Source of the DNA: an uncultured Pseudoxanthomonas sp.
GTDB lineage: Bacteria > Pseudomonadota > Gammaproteobacteria > Xanthomonadales > Xanthomonadaceae
Assembly (NCBI GenBank): GCA_937975725.1
Contig: CALJUL010000040.1
Location: 1 to 11,520, forward strand
Length of the DNA: 11,520 nucleotides
Direction of reading: 5' to 3'
Shown here one piece after another: positions 6,167-11,520 of this stretch. The notes beneath the pieces are model-generated. The model was not told where the DNA came from and did no database searches. It saw nothing but the letters and a program-made list of their open reading frames with translations. Each line of letters starts with the position of its first letter. The stretch's first letter is position 1. The position numbers were made by a program, and so were the translations under genes.

Positions 6167-7184
6167 TGGTGCGGGTGCGAGTGGCGACGATCGACAGCGC
6201 GTCGGGATTCACCGGCGAAGGCGGATCGCCGGCGCGCGGCCCTTCGCCCAGCGCGGCGATCAGGTTGTCCACCGCCAGCGACGCCATCGCACGGCGCGTG
6301 GCCAGGCTGGCGCTGGCGATGTGCGGAGTCAGCACCACATTGCGCAGCGCCAGTAGTTCCGGCCGCACGGCCGGCTCGCCTTCGTACACGTCCAGCCCGG
6401 CGGCGGCCAGGCGGCCGTTGGCCAGCGCGTCGGCCAGCGCGAGTTCGTCGACGATGCCGCCGCGGGCGATGTTCACCAGCGTGGCGGTGGGCTTCATCTT
6501 CGCCAGCGCGGCGGCGTCGACCAGGTGATGCACCTGCGGCGAATACGGCAGCACCAGCGTCACGTGGTCGGCCTGGGCCAGCAGGTCGTCGAAGCCCGCG
6601 TGCGTCGCCGCGCATTCGCGCTCGACCGTCTCCGGCAAGCGGCTGCGGTTGTGGTACAGCACGCGCATGCCGAAGCCGCGCGCGCGCCGCGCGATGCCCT
6701 GCCCGATCCGGCCCATGCCGACGATGCCCAGCGTGCTGCCGTGCAGGTCGGCGCCGAGCATCGTGCCGAAGGACCATTGCTGCCAGCGGCCCTCGCGCAG
6801 CCAGCGCTCAGCCTCGGTGATGCGACGCGCGGTCGCCATCAGCAGGGCGAAGCCGAAGTCGGCCGTGGTCTCGGTCAGCACGTCCGGCGTGTTGGTGGCG
6901 ACGATGCCCGCCTGCGTCAGCGCGGCGACGTCCAGGTTGTTGTAGCCCACGCCGACGTTGGCGACGGCGCGCAGCCCCGCGGCGCCGGCGATCTCGGCGG
7001 CGCCGATGTGCTCGTTCAGCGTGACCAGCGCGCCGGCGCTGTCGCGCAGCGCATCGGCGATGGCCTGCGGCGTGTGTTCGGTGACCTCGGCGGTCGCGTG
7101 CACGTCGAAGTGCGCCGCCAGCCGTCCGACGATGTCGTCGAACAGCGGCTGCGACACCCAGACGCGCGGCCGCGGCTCAGCCAT
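6141..7184 (-). CDS. D-2-hydroxyacid dehydrogenase, glyoxylate/hydroxypyruvate reductase type
   Basis: A 347-residue member of the D-isomer-specific 2-hydroxyacid dehydrogenase family, NAD(P)-dependent cytoplasmic enzymes that reduce 2-oxoacids. Visible: the split catalytic domain with NVGVGYNNLD (77-86), the nucleotide-binding fold GIVGMGRIGQGIARRARGFG (153-172), and the catalytic set R241 (NIARGGIVDE), E270 (DVYEGEP) and H288 (TPHIASAS). The sequence is closest in style to GhrB-type glyoxylate/hydroxypyruvate reductases; the true substrate cannot be told from sequence, so no symbol is given. About 20 C-terminal residues (from NPDALSIV on) extend beyond the usual fold. The ATG overlaps the aroC stop by 8 bp (minus strand CGATGGCTGA), which suggests translational coupling; only a weak AGGG precedes it. 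Placement between aroC and asd hints at a role near amino acid metabolism, but PdxB- or SerA-like activity is only a possibility. Confidence 0.9.
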   Translation of the reverse strand: MAEPRPRVWVSQPLFDDIVGRLAAHFDVHATAEVTEHTPQAIADALRDSAGALVTLNEHIGAAEIAGAAGLRAVANVGVGYNNLDVAALTQAGIVATNTPDVLTETTADFGFALLMATARRITEAERWLREGRWQQWSFGTMLGADLHGSTLGIVGMGRIGQGIARRARGFGMRVLYHNRSRLPETVERECAATHAGFDDLLAQADHVTLVLPYSPQVHHLVDAAALAKMKPTATLVNIARGGIVDELALADALANGRLAAAGLDVYEGEPAVRPELLALRNVVLTPHIASASLATRRAMASLAVDNLIAALGEGPRAGDPPSPVNPDALSIVATRTRTIIAKRQGA

Positions 7185-8295
7185 CGCCCTGCCCGTCCGG
7201 CGCGCCGCCCGGGATCCGTGGCGGCACCTCGCCCACGTCGCCGCATTGCGCGCGGTGGCGCAGCGCCTGGTCCATCAGCACCAGCGCCAGCATCGCCTCG
7301 GCGATGGGCGTGGCGCGGATGCCCACGCAGGGGTCGTGGCGGCCGGTGGTGATGACGTCGACCGGTTTGCCCTCCACGTCCACCGTCGCGCCCGGCAGGC
7401 GCAGGCTGGACGTGGGCTTCAGCACGATGGAGGCGGTGACCTGCTGGCCGGTGGAGATGCCGCCGAGGATGCCACCGGCATGGTTGGAGAGGAAGCCGTC
7501 CGGCGCCATCAGATCGCGGTGCTCAGTGCCCTTCTGCGCAACCGCGGCGAAGCCGTCGCCGATCTCCACGCCCTTGACCGCATTGATGCTCATCAGCGCG
7601 GCGGCCAGTTCGCCGTCCAGCTTGCCGTAGATCGGCTCGCCCCAGCCCGGCGGCACGCCGTCGGCGACGACGTTGACGCGCGCGCCGATGGAGTCACCCG
7701 ACTTGCGCAGCGCATCCATGTAGCTCTCCAGCGCCGGCACCTGTTGCGCCCACGGCCAGAAGAACGGATTGGCCTCGACGGCATCCCAGTCAAAGCCCTC
7801 CGGCGTCACCGGCCCGAGTTGCGCCAGGTAGCCGCGCACCGTCACGCCGAAACGCTGCTTCAGCCACTTCTTGGCGATCACGCCGGCGGCCACGCGCATG
7901 GTGGTCTCGCGCGCGGACGAACGCCCGCCGCCGCGCGGGTCGCGGATGCCGTATTTCTGCCAGTAGGTGTAGTCGGCGTGGCCCGGGCGGAACTGCCGCG
8001 CGATGTCGGCGTAGTCCTTGCTGCGCGGGTCGGTGTTGCGGATCAGCAGCGCGATCGGCGTGCCGGTGGTACGGCCTTCGTAGACACCGCTGAGGATCTC
8101 CACCTCGTCGGCCTCGCGGCGCGCGGAGGTGTGGCGCGACTTGCCGGTGGCGCGGCGCTCCAGGTCGTGGCGGAACTCCTCCGGCGCGATCTCCAGCCCC
8201 GGCGGGCAGCCGTCGACCACGCAGCCGATGGCCGGCCCGTGCGATTCGCCGAACGTGGTGACGGTGAGGAGTTTTCCGAAACTGTTGCTGCTCAA
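7177..8295 (-). CDS. aroC: Chorismate synthase
   Basis: AroC makes chorismate from EPSP by anti-elimination of phosphate using reduced FMN, the last common step to Trp, Tyr, Phe and folate. The 372-residue product shows all family signatures: FGESHG with H19 (15-20), RPGHADYTYWQKYG with H106 (103-116), the FMN loop RGGGRSSARETTMRVAAG (121-138), and GRHDPCVGIRATPIAEAM (318-335). The start is TTG at 8295, preceded by GGAG at 6-nt spacing, giving the typical MSSNSFGKLLTVTTFGESHG; the nearby ATG at about 8320 is in another frame. The tail past residue 350 is slightly longer and Gly/Pro-rich. It heads the compact run aroC-dehydrogenase-asd-fimV-truA, with its stop overlapping the next ATG. A rare TTG start may limit expression (inference). 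Confidence 0.97.
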   Translation of the reverse strand: MSSNSFGKLLTVTTFGESHGPAIGCVVDGCPPGLEIAPEEFRHDLERRATGKSRHTSARREADEVEILSGVYEGRTTGTPIALLIRNTDPRSKDYADIARQFRPGHADYTYWQKYGIRDPRGGGRSSARETTMRVAAGVIAKKWLKQRFGVTVRGYLAQLGPVTPEGFDWDAVEANPFFWPWAQQVPALESYMDALRKSGDSIGARVNVVADGVPPGWGEPIYGKLDGELAAALMSINAVKGVEIGDGFAAVAQKGTEHRDLMAPDGFLSNHAGGILGGISTGQQVTASIVLKPTSSLRLPGATVDVEGKPVDVITTGRHDPCVGIRATPIAEAMLALVLMDQALRHRAQCGDVGEVPPRIPGGAPDGQGDG

Positions 8296-8337
8296 GCGCC
8301 GCTCCGCGGGTGGGGATCATCGGGGGCAAGGCGCTCA

Positions 8338-8391
8338 AATATCGCATATCGGCCCGGCCGTTGTGCACTGCGCCAATGCGGGATACAACGG
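8338..8391 (-). promoter_or_regulatory. Candidate aroC promoter with overlapping dyad
   Basis: On the minus strand TGCACA (8367-8362) and GATATT (8343-8338) are spaced 18 bp, a plausible weak sigma-70 promoter that would give a leader of about 35 nt before the aroC TTG. A perfect 7-bp inverted repeat, CCGTTGT (8358-8364) and ACAACGG (8385-8391), brackets the -35. Next to it, and sharing 8389-8391, is a second stem CGGTTGC-AGTC-GCAACCG (8389-8406). If the promoter is right the dyad lies in the upstream DNA and would be an operator; if transcription starts further upstream the two stems would be competing RNA hairpins. Both readings are inference. Confidence 0.3.
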
Positions 8392-8412
8392 TTGCAGTCG
8401 CAACCGACCCGG

Positions 8413-8451
8413 CGCTCCGCACGCATGTGCGCCGCACATGCGTGCGGAGCG
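8413..8451. terminator. 39-bp palindrome with perfect 18-bp arms directly after the prmB stop
   Basis: The arms 8413-8430 (CGCTCCGCACGCATGTGC) and 8434-8451 are exact reverse complements with a GCC loop. The element begins 2 bp beyond the prmB TAA. As prmB mRNA it would form a very stable 3' hairpin, but what follows on the minus strand is CCGGGTCGG with no U-run. On the plus strand it is followed by TTATTTT (8454-8460), so as an intrinsic terminator it points the other way, where no gene is transcribed into it. Possible roles are mRNA 3'-end protection, a terminator for antisense transcription, or a repeat. Confidence 0.5.
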
Positions 8452-8453
8452 GA

Positions 8454-9383
8454 TTATTTTCGCGCGGCGGCCAGCTCGGCGATGCGGGCGTTGTGGCGGA
8501 TCAGTTCGGCGCACTCCACGGCGAAGATGCCCATCTGCCCCACCTTGAATTCGATCCAGGCGAACTCGACATCCGGCAGCAGCTTTACCAGCGCGCGCTC
8601 GGACTCGCCGACCTCGCAGATCAGCAGGCCGTCCTGGCTCAGGTGCAGCGGCGCGTCGCGCAGGATCTTCAGCACCAGGTCCAGGCCGTCGTCGCCGGCG
8701 CGCAGGCCCAGTTCGGGCTCGAAGGAATACTCCTTCGGCAGCGCGTCGGTCTCGTCGTCGGTGACGTAGGGCGGATTGGTGACGATCAGGTCGTAGTGGC
8801 GGCCGGTCAGGCCGGCGAACAGGTCGGACTTGACGAGGTGCACGTTATCGGCGTGCAGGCGCGCCTTGTTCTCGGCGGCCAGCGCCAGCGCGTCGTCGCT
8901 GACGTCCACACCGTCCACCTGCCAGTCCGGGTTGTAGTGGCCCATGGCGATGGCGATGCAGCCCGAGCCGGTGCACAGGTCCAGCGCGCGGTTCACTTCG
9001 CGCCCGCCCAACCACGGCTCGAAGCCGGACTCGATCAGTTCGGCGATGGGCGAGCGCGGCACCAGCGCGCGCGGGTCGCTCTTGAAGCTCAGGCCGGCGA
9101 ACCACGCCTCGCCGGTGAGGTAGGCCACCGGGATGCGCTCGGCCACGCGGCGCTCGAACAGCGCCAGCACCTGCGCCTTCTCCGGCGTGGTCACCCGCGC
9201 CTGGCCGTAGGCCGGGCCCAGGTCCGGCGGCAGGTGCAGGGTGTGCAGCACCAGGTGCGTGGCCTCGTCCAGCGCGTTGTCGTAGCTGTGGCCGAAGGTC
9301 AGCCCGGCGGCGTTGAAGCGGCTCGCGCCGTAGCGGATCAGGTCGATGATGGTGTGCAGTTCGGCGGCTGCGTCGGCAGTCAT
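8454..9383 (-). CDS. prmB: 50S ribosomal protein uL3 (L3) glutamine N5-methyltransferase
   Basis: PrmB uses S-adenosylmethionine to methylate a glutamine of ribosomal protein L3 and supports large-subunit assembly. The 309-residue length equals that of the E. coli enzyme. Visible: an N-terminal helical substrate-binding domain (about 5-90), the segment IPVAYLTGEAWFAGLSF (84-100), SAM motif I DLCTGSGCIAIAMG (135-148), an acidic motif VDGVDVSDDAL (156-166), and the Gln-methyltransferase signature VTNPPYV (201-207). The N-terminus HTIIDLIRYGASRFNAAGLTFGH is PrmB-like rather than PrmC-like, which settles the paralogue; that L3 is the target follows from the family. ATG 9383 starts the conserved region and no Shine-Dalgarno is seen in front; a TATAAT lies about 40 bp upstream. 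It stands alone, divergent from the SCO1 gene, with a large palindrome after its stop. Confidence 0.95.
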   Translation of the reverse strand: MTADAAAELHTIIDLIRYGASRFNAAGLTFGHSYDNALDEATHLVLHTLHLPPDLGPAYGQARVTTPEKAQVLALFERRVAERIPVAYLTGEAWFAGLSFKSDPRALVPRSPIAELIESGFEPWLGGREVNRALDLCTGSGCIAIAMGHYNPDWQVDGVDVSDDALALAAENKARLHADNVHLVKSDLFAGLTGRHYDLIVTNPPYVTDDETDALPKEYSFEPELGLRAGDDGLDLVLKILRDAPLHLSQDGLLICEVGESERALVKLLPDVEFAWIEFKVGQMGIFAVECAELIRHNARIAELAAARK

Positions 9384-9423
9384 GGCAGGCGGTGCGTGAA
9401 CGCCTCTGGCGGCGCGGTTCGCG

Positions 9424-9429
9424 ATTATA
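9424..9429 (-). promoter_or_regulatory. prmB: Consensus -10 (TATAAT) for prmB
   Basis: The minus strand carries an exact TATAAT about 40 bp before the prmB ATG. At 16-18 bp upstream only weak -35 matches are seen. On the opposite strand a TATCAT (9443-9448) about 75 bp before the SCO1 ATG could serve as its -10, so the two promoters may lie back to back within 25 bp. The leader has a small CGCC-AGA-GGCG hairpin but no Shine-Dalgarno. Confidence 0.5.
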
Positions 9430-9498
9430 GGCGCTGCGCCGGTATCATGGCGGCCCCGTCGCCGCGCCCATGCGGCCCCGGCCGCCGCGGCCGCGTCC

Positions 9499-9512
9499 TT
9501 TCCCGTGGGAAA
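9499..9512. repeat. Short palindrome TTTCCCGTGGGAAA upstream of the SCO1 gene
   Basis: A perfect 6-bp inverted repeat with a 2-bp centre, ending 10 bp before the SCO1 ATG. It contains the alternative GTG start (9505) and the only SD-like stretch (GGGAA). It could be an operator or an RNA structure that masks translation, or chance. Confidence 0.3.
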
Positions 9513-9522
9513 CCCGCTCCCT

Positions 9523-10197
9523 ATGTTCAACAAGAAGATCGGCCTCATCCTGGTAGTGGCGCTGGCCGCCGGCCTGGGCCTGCTGGCCGCGCAACGGTTC
9601 CTGGGCCCCGCCGCGCCCGGCGCCGTCTGGCCGGCCACGCGGGCGGTAACGATGCTGCCGCAGCCGCGTGCATTGCCGGCGTTCTCGCTGCGCCAGTCCG
9701 ACGGCACCCAACTGGCCGACGGCGAGTTGAAGGGCCACTGGACGCTGGTGTTCCTGGGCTTCACCTACTGCCCCGACGTGTGCCCCACCACGCTGGCCGA
9801 GCTGGCGCAGGCGCAGGCGCAGTGGACCGACCTGCCCGACTCCACCCGCCCGCGCGTGCTGTTCGTGTCGGTGGACCCGGAACGCGACACCCCCGCCCGC
9901 ATCGGCGAGTACGCGCACGCCTTCCATCCGGACACGCTGGCGGCCACGGCCGACGTGCCGACGCTGGAGAACTTCGCCAAGGCGCTGGGTTTCGTCTTCA
10001 TGAAGGTGCCCGGCGAAGGCTACGCGGAGAATCCGAACGACTACAGCGTGGACCATTCCTCGGCCATCGCCGTGCTCGACCCGCAGGGCCGGCTGGCCGG
10101 GCTGATCCGCCCGGCGGGCGATCCGGGCCGGCCGGCGTTCGACCCCGCCGCCATCGCCGCCGACCTGCGCACGCTGACCGGGGCCGCGGCGAAATGA
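9523..10197 (+). CDS. SCO1/SenC/PrrC family copper chaperone
   Basis: SCO proteins are membrane-anchored thioredoxin-fold proteins that deliver copper to, or keep reduced, the CuA site of cytochrome c oxidase, on the periplasmic side. The 224-residue product has an N-terminal anchor (MFNKK, then the hydrophobic stretch 6-24), a thioredoxin fold starting at LPAFSLRQSDG, the copper-binding motif TYCPDVCPTT with C83 and C87, FVSVDPERDTP (114-123), and the third ligand H178 in YSVDHSSAIAVLDP. ATG 9523 gives a compact signal anchor; an in-frame GTG at 9505 would add MGNPLP and is less likely. The Shine-Dalgarno is poor (GGGAA about 12 nt away). The stop overlaps the psd start as ATGA, so the two genes are co-transcribed and probably translationally coupled. 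The exact client (aa3 or cbb3 oxidase) is not deducible here. Confidence 0.95.
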   Translation: MFNKKIGLILVVALAAGLGLLAAQRFLGPAAPGAVWPATRAVTMLPQPRALPAFSLRQSDGTQLADGELKGHWTLVFLGFTYCPDVCPTTLAELAQAQAQWTDLPDSTRPRVLFVSVDPERDTPARIGEYAHAFHPDTLAATADVPTLENFAKALGFVFMKVPGEGYAENPNDYSVDHSSAIAVLDPQGRLAGLIRPAGDPGRPAFDPAAIAADLRTLTGAAAK

Positions 10198-11039
10198 GCC
10201 TGGTGACTTCGCTGACGTACGTGCTGCCGCACCGCCTGCTGTCCTCGCTGGCGCGGCGGCTGGCCTATTCGGCCTCGCCCGCGGTGAAGCAATGGCTGAT
10301 CGACGCGGTGGTGCGCCGCTTCGACGTCAACCTGGGCGAGGCCGCCGAGCCCGACCCGAACGCCTACCCCACGTTCAACGCCTTCTTCACCCGCGCGCTG
10401 CGCCCCGGCGCGCGCGTGCCCGACCCCGACCCGCGCGCGCTGCTGATGCCGGCCGATGGCCACATCAGCCAGTGCGGCGCCATCGAGGACGGCCGCATCT
10501 TCCAGGCCAAGGGCCAGTCCTTCACCGCCGCCGAACTGCTGGGCGACGCCGGCGACGCCGAACCGTTCCGCCACGGCCTGTACGCCACCGTCTACCTGTC
10601 CCCGCGCGACTACCACCGCGTGCACATGCCCTGGACCGGCACCCTGCGCGAGACCGTGCACGTGCCCGGCCGCCTCTTCAGCGTGGGCACGGACGCGGTG
10701 GCGAACGTGCCGCGCCTGTTCGCCCGCAACGAGCGGCTGGTCTGCCACTTCGACACCGACTTCGGCCCGATGGTCTCGGTGATGGTCGGCGCGCTGCTGG
10801 TCTCCGGCGTGGAGACCGTGTGGAGCGGCGAGGAGATCCCCGCCTACGGCCGCGCGGTCACGCGCAAGGACTACCGCGGCAAGGGGATCACGCTGGCGCG
10901 GTTCGCGGAAATGGCGCGGTTCAACTACGGCTCCACGGTGATCGTGCTGCTGCCGCCGGGCGTGGCGGCGCTCGCGCCGGGATTGAAGGCGGAATCGCCG
11001 GTGAAGTTGGGGCAGGCGCTGGCGCGCCTTGTCGATTAG
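10194..11039 (+). CDS. psd: Phosphatidylserine decarboxylase proenzyme
   Basis: Psd decarboxylates phosphatidylserine to phosphatidylethanolamine at the inner membrane. It is made as a proenzyme that cleaves itself between Gly and Ser, turning the serine into the pyruvoyl cofactor. The 281-residue product has AYPTFNAFFTRALRPGARV (58-76), the triad aspartate D88 (MPADG), the triad histidine H144 (DYHRVHMPWTG), and the cleavage motif YGST at 245-248, so cleavage is expected between G246 and S247. E. coli has LGST; tyrosine at the first position is a conservative lineage variant as far as I recall. The alpha chain would be about 35 residues. The ATG overlaps the SCO1 stop (ATGA), with no separate Shine-Dalgarno. 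The residues DGRIFQAKGQSFTAAELLGD (99-118) are characteristic of the bacterial type I enzyme. Confidence 0.97.
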   Translation: MSLVTSLTYVLPHRLLSSLARRLAYSASPAVKQWLIDAVVRRFDVNLGEAAEPDPNAYPTFNAFFTRALRPGARVPDPDPRALLMPADGHISQCGAIEDGRIFQAKGQSFTAAELLGDAGDAEPFRHGLYATVYLSPRDYHRVHMPWTGTLRETVHVPGRLFSVGTDAVANVPRLFARNERLVCHFDTDFGPMVSVMVGALLVSGVETVWSGEEIPAYGRAVTRKDYRGKGITLARFAEMARFNYGSTVIVLLPPGVAALAPGLKAESPVKLGQALARLVD

Positions 11040-11043
11040 CGGC

Positions 11044-11091
11044 CGGGTTGGTGGTTCGAGTTTGGTGGTTTGGGTCTTGGCTTGGGTTTGA
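11044..11091 (+). other. G/T-rich tract immediately after psd
   Basis: The plus strand is almost devoid of A and C for about 45 nt and holds many GG or GGG runs separated by T-rich spacers (GGGTTGGTGG, GGTGGTTTGGGTCTTGG). This could form a two-tetrad quadruplex in DNA or in the psd 3' RNA. Read on the minus strand it is C/A-rich and G-poor, the composition of Rho-utilisation sites. Both ideas are inference. Confidence 0.4.
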
Positions 11092-11170
11092 GCCAGGCCC
11101 GGGCGCCACAATGCGTTCCTTGGCTTCGGTGCTCCCACTGCTCTGCTACGGCGCGCTTGCGCGATCCTAG

Positions 11171-11206
11171 CCCCTCTCCCTGCGGGAGAGGGGTTGGGGT
11201 GAGGGG
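11171..11206. repeat. Dispersed hairpin repeat CCCCTCTCCC-TGC-GGGAGAGGGG
   Basis: A perfect 10-bp stem (11171-11180 and 11184-11193) with a TGC loop, followed by TTGGGGTGAGGGG. From memory, this hairpin with its GTTGGGGTGAGGG tail recurs in intergenic DNA of many Xanthomonadaceae, Pseudomonas and other proteobacteria. It lies 131 bp after psd and may end its transcript, although no U-run follows. Confidence 0.65.
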
Positions 11207-11253
11207 CAACGGAGCCGGGATGGCGCTTTGCGTTGCGCACTCGCGACATGCGC

Positions 11254-11272
11254 ATTCACCCGATGGGTGAAT
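11254..11272. repeat. 8-bp inverted repeat ATTCACCC-GAT-GGGTGAAT
   Basis: Perfect arms at 11254-11261 and 11265-11272 with a 3-bp centre. It is either a small hairpin or an operator-like palindrome for something to the right of the window; no -10/-35 pair next to it is convincing. Confidence 0.4.
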
Positions 11273-11368
11273 CGGGTCCTGGTGAACCATGTTCATCCTT
11301 CTTGAAGCATGTGCGCCTTTCGGAAGGGATTTCTATTGTTTGGACATGGCGCCGCTCGCCGCGGGGGC

Positions 11369-11402
11369 CCTACTTTTCTTTGCTTGTGCAAAGAAAAGTA
11401 GG
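11369..11402. repeat. 15-bp-stem dispersed hairpin (CCTACTTTTCTTTGC arms)
   Basis: The arms 11369-11383 and 11388-11402 are perfect reverse complements with a TTGT loop, followed by CGAAAGAAAGCACACCCC. It is A/T-rich in GC-rich surroundings. I recognise this block, with its GAAAGAAAGCACAC tail, as a dispersed intergenic repeat of Xanthomonadaceae and some Betaproteobacteria. It gives rise to spurious small ORFs containing PYFSLLVQRKVGERKH. Confidence 0.75.
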
Positions 11403-11430
11403 CGAAAGAAAGCACACCCCAGGCGGCGTG

Positions 11431-11506
11431 CCCTCCGCGCTACGCGCTCCGGGTCCGCGAGGGAACCGGGAATTTTCGTAAGGCACATCCCTGTGCCATA
11501 CGAAAA
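11431..11506. repeat. Two further inverted repeats of the composite tail element
   Basis: CCCTCCGCG (11431-11439) and CGCGAGGG (11456-11463) pair over 8 bp with one bulged base. Downstream, TTTTCGTA (11473-11480) pairs with TACGAAAA (11499-11506), and GGCACA (11482-11487) with TGTGCC (11492-11497), around a TCCC loop. This makes a 14-bp hairpin with a single A-A mismatch. Together with the 15-bp hairpin at 11369 they probably form one composite repeat that continues past the right edge. Confidence 0.55.
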
Positions 11507-11520
11507 CGGCGCGCATCGTG

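Larger units (their letters stand above)
11040..11520. other. 481-bp non-coding tail after psd, dense in hairpins and repeats
   Basis: I find no convincing gene. In order the stretch holds a G/T-rich tract (11044-11091), the element GCGCGCTTGCGCG (about 11152-11164), a 10-bp-stem hairpin with a TTGGGGTGAGGGG tail (11171-11206), an 8-bp hairpin (11254-11272), and a run of three further inverted repeats (11369-11506). It looks like a landing zone for dispersed repeats downstream of psd. Any gene to the right starts beyond the window. Confidence 0.7.

Noticed and set aside
3271..6777. A 1168-codon open frame on the minus strand spanning fimV, asd and the dehydrogenase gene
   Set aside because: Only the part from 5001 down is real (fimV). 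Upstream it is an alternate frame of asd and the dehydrogenase, Arg/Gly/Ala-rich with no domain, kept open by high GC.
9505..9522. GTG start for the SCO1 gene six codons upstream
   Set aside because: It adds MGNPLP before a good signal anchor, has no ribosome binding site and lies in a palindrome; ATG 9523 is preferred though not proven.
8310..11039. A 909-codon plus-strand frame ending in psd
   Set aside because: The first two thirds are antisense to prmB and out of frame with the SCO1 gene; only the part from 10194 on matches Psd.
11111..11170. 19-codon ORF MRSLASVLPLLCYGALARS
   Set aside because: Slightly hydrophobic, but no Shine-Dalgarno and sits inside repeat-rich DNA; too short to support.
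11233..11481. 82-codon plus-strand ORF with PYFSLLVQRKVGERKH
   Set aside because: It is read straight through the dispersed hairpin repeat; such ORFs recur wherever the repeat lies and have no domain or ribosome binding site.

Overview
This is a GC-rich (roughly 70%) chromosomal window. Gene content, protein sequences and repeat types all point to the Xanthomonadaceae/Lysobacteraceae (Xanthomonas, Pseudoxanthomonas, Lysobacter, Luteimonas or Stenotrophomonas relatives). The evidence is: a truA-trpF-trpB neighbourhood with a LysR gene divergent from trpB, a fimV-like gene between asd and truA, GTAG-headed REP hairpins, and the dispersed hairpin repeat built on CTACTTTTCTTTGC. Genus cannot be fixed from the sequence alone.

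Left part (1-2111): the 5' end of trpB runs off the left edge on the minus strand. A divergent LysR-type regulator (plus) faces it across 100 bp and is probably a TrpI-like activator. trpF (minus) converges with the regulator. Two inverted pairs of GTAG-type REP hairpins fill the 339-bp gap between trpF and truA, and one REP supplies the truA stop codon.

Middle part (2451-8295): a tightly packed minus-strand cluster, transcribed aroC -> D-2-hydroxyacid dehydrogenase -> asd -> fimV -> truA, with an 8-bp overlap or gaps of 75, 38 and 19 bp. It links chorismate synthesis, aspartate-family amino acid and cell-wall precursor synthesis, a polar/pilus hub protein and tRNA pseudouridylation, and leads on towards trpF/trpB. 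prmB lies upstream of aroC on the same strand. It is separated from aroC by 158 bp that hold a perfect 18-bp-arm palindrome and a candidate aroC promoter.

Right part (9384-11520): a divergent promoter region separates prmB from a plus-strand pair, a SCO1/SenC copper chaperone and phosphatidylserine decarboxylase (psd), which overlap as ATGA. The last 481 bp after psd hold no convincing gene. They contain a G/T-rich tract and at least five hairpins, most looking like dispersed repeats.

Overall this is a core-metabolism region. I see no phage, transposase, CRISPR array, RNA gene or defence system, and no evidence for a wholly new system. The points worth a second look are regulatory and structural: the REP-supplied truA stop, the SD-less asd leader with a perfect Shine-Dalgarno plus short ORF on its antisense strand, the palindromes around prmB/aroC, and the repeat-dense tail.
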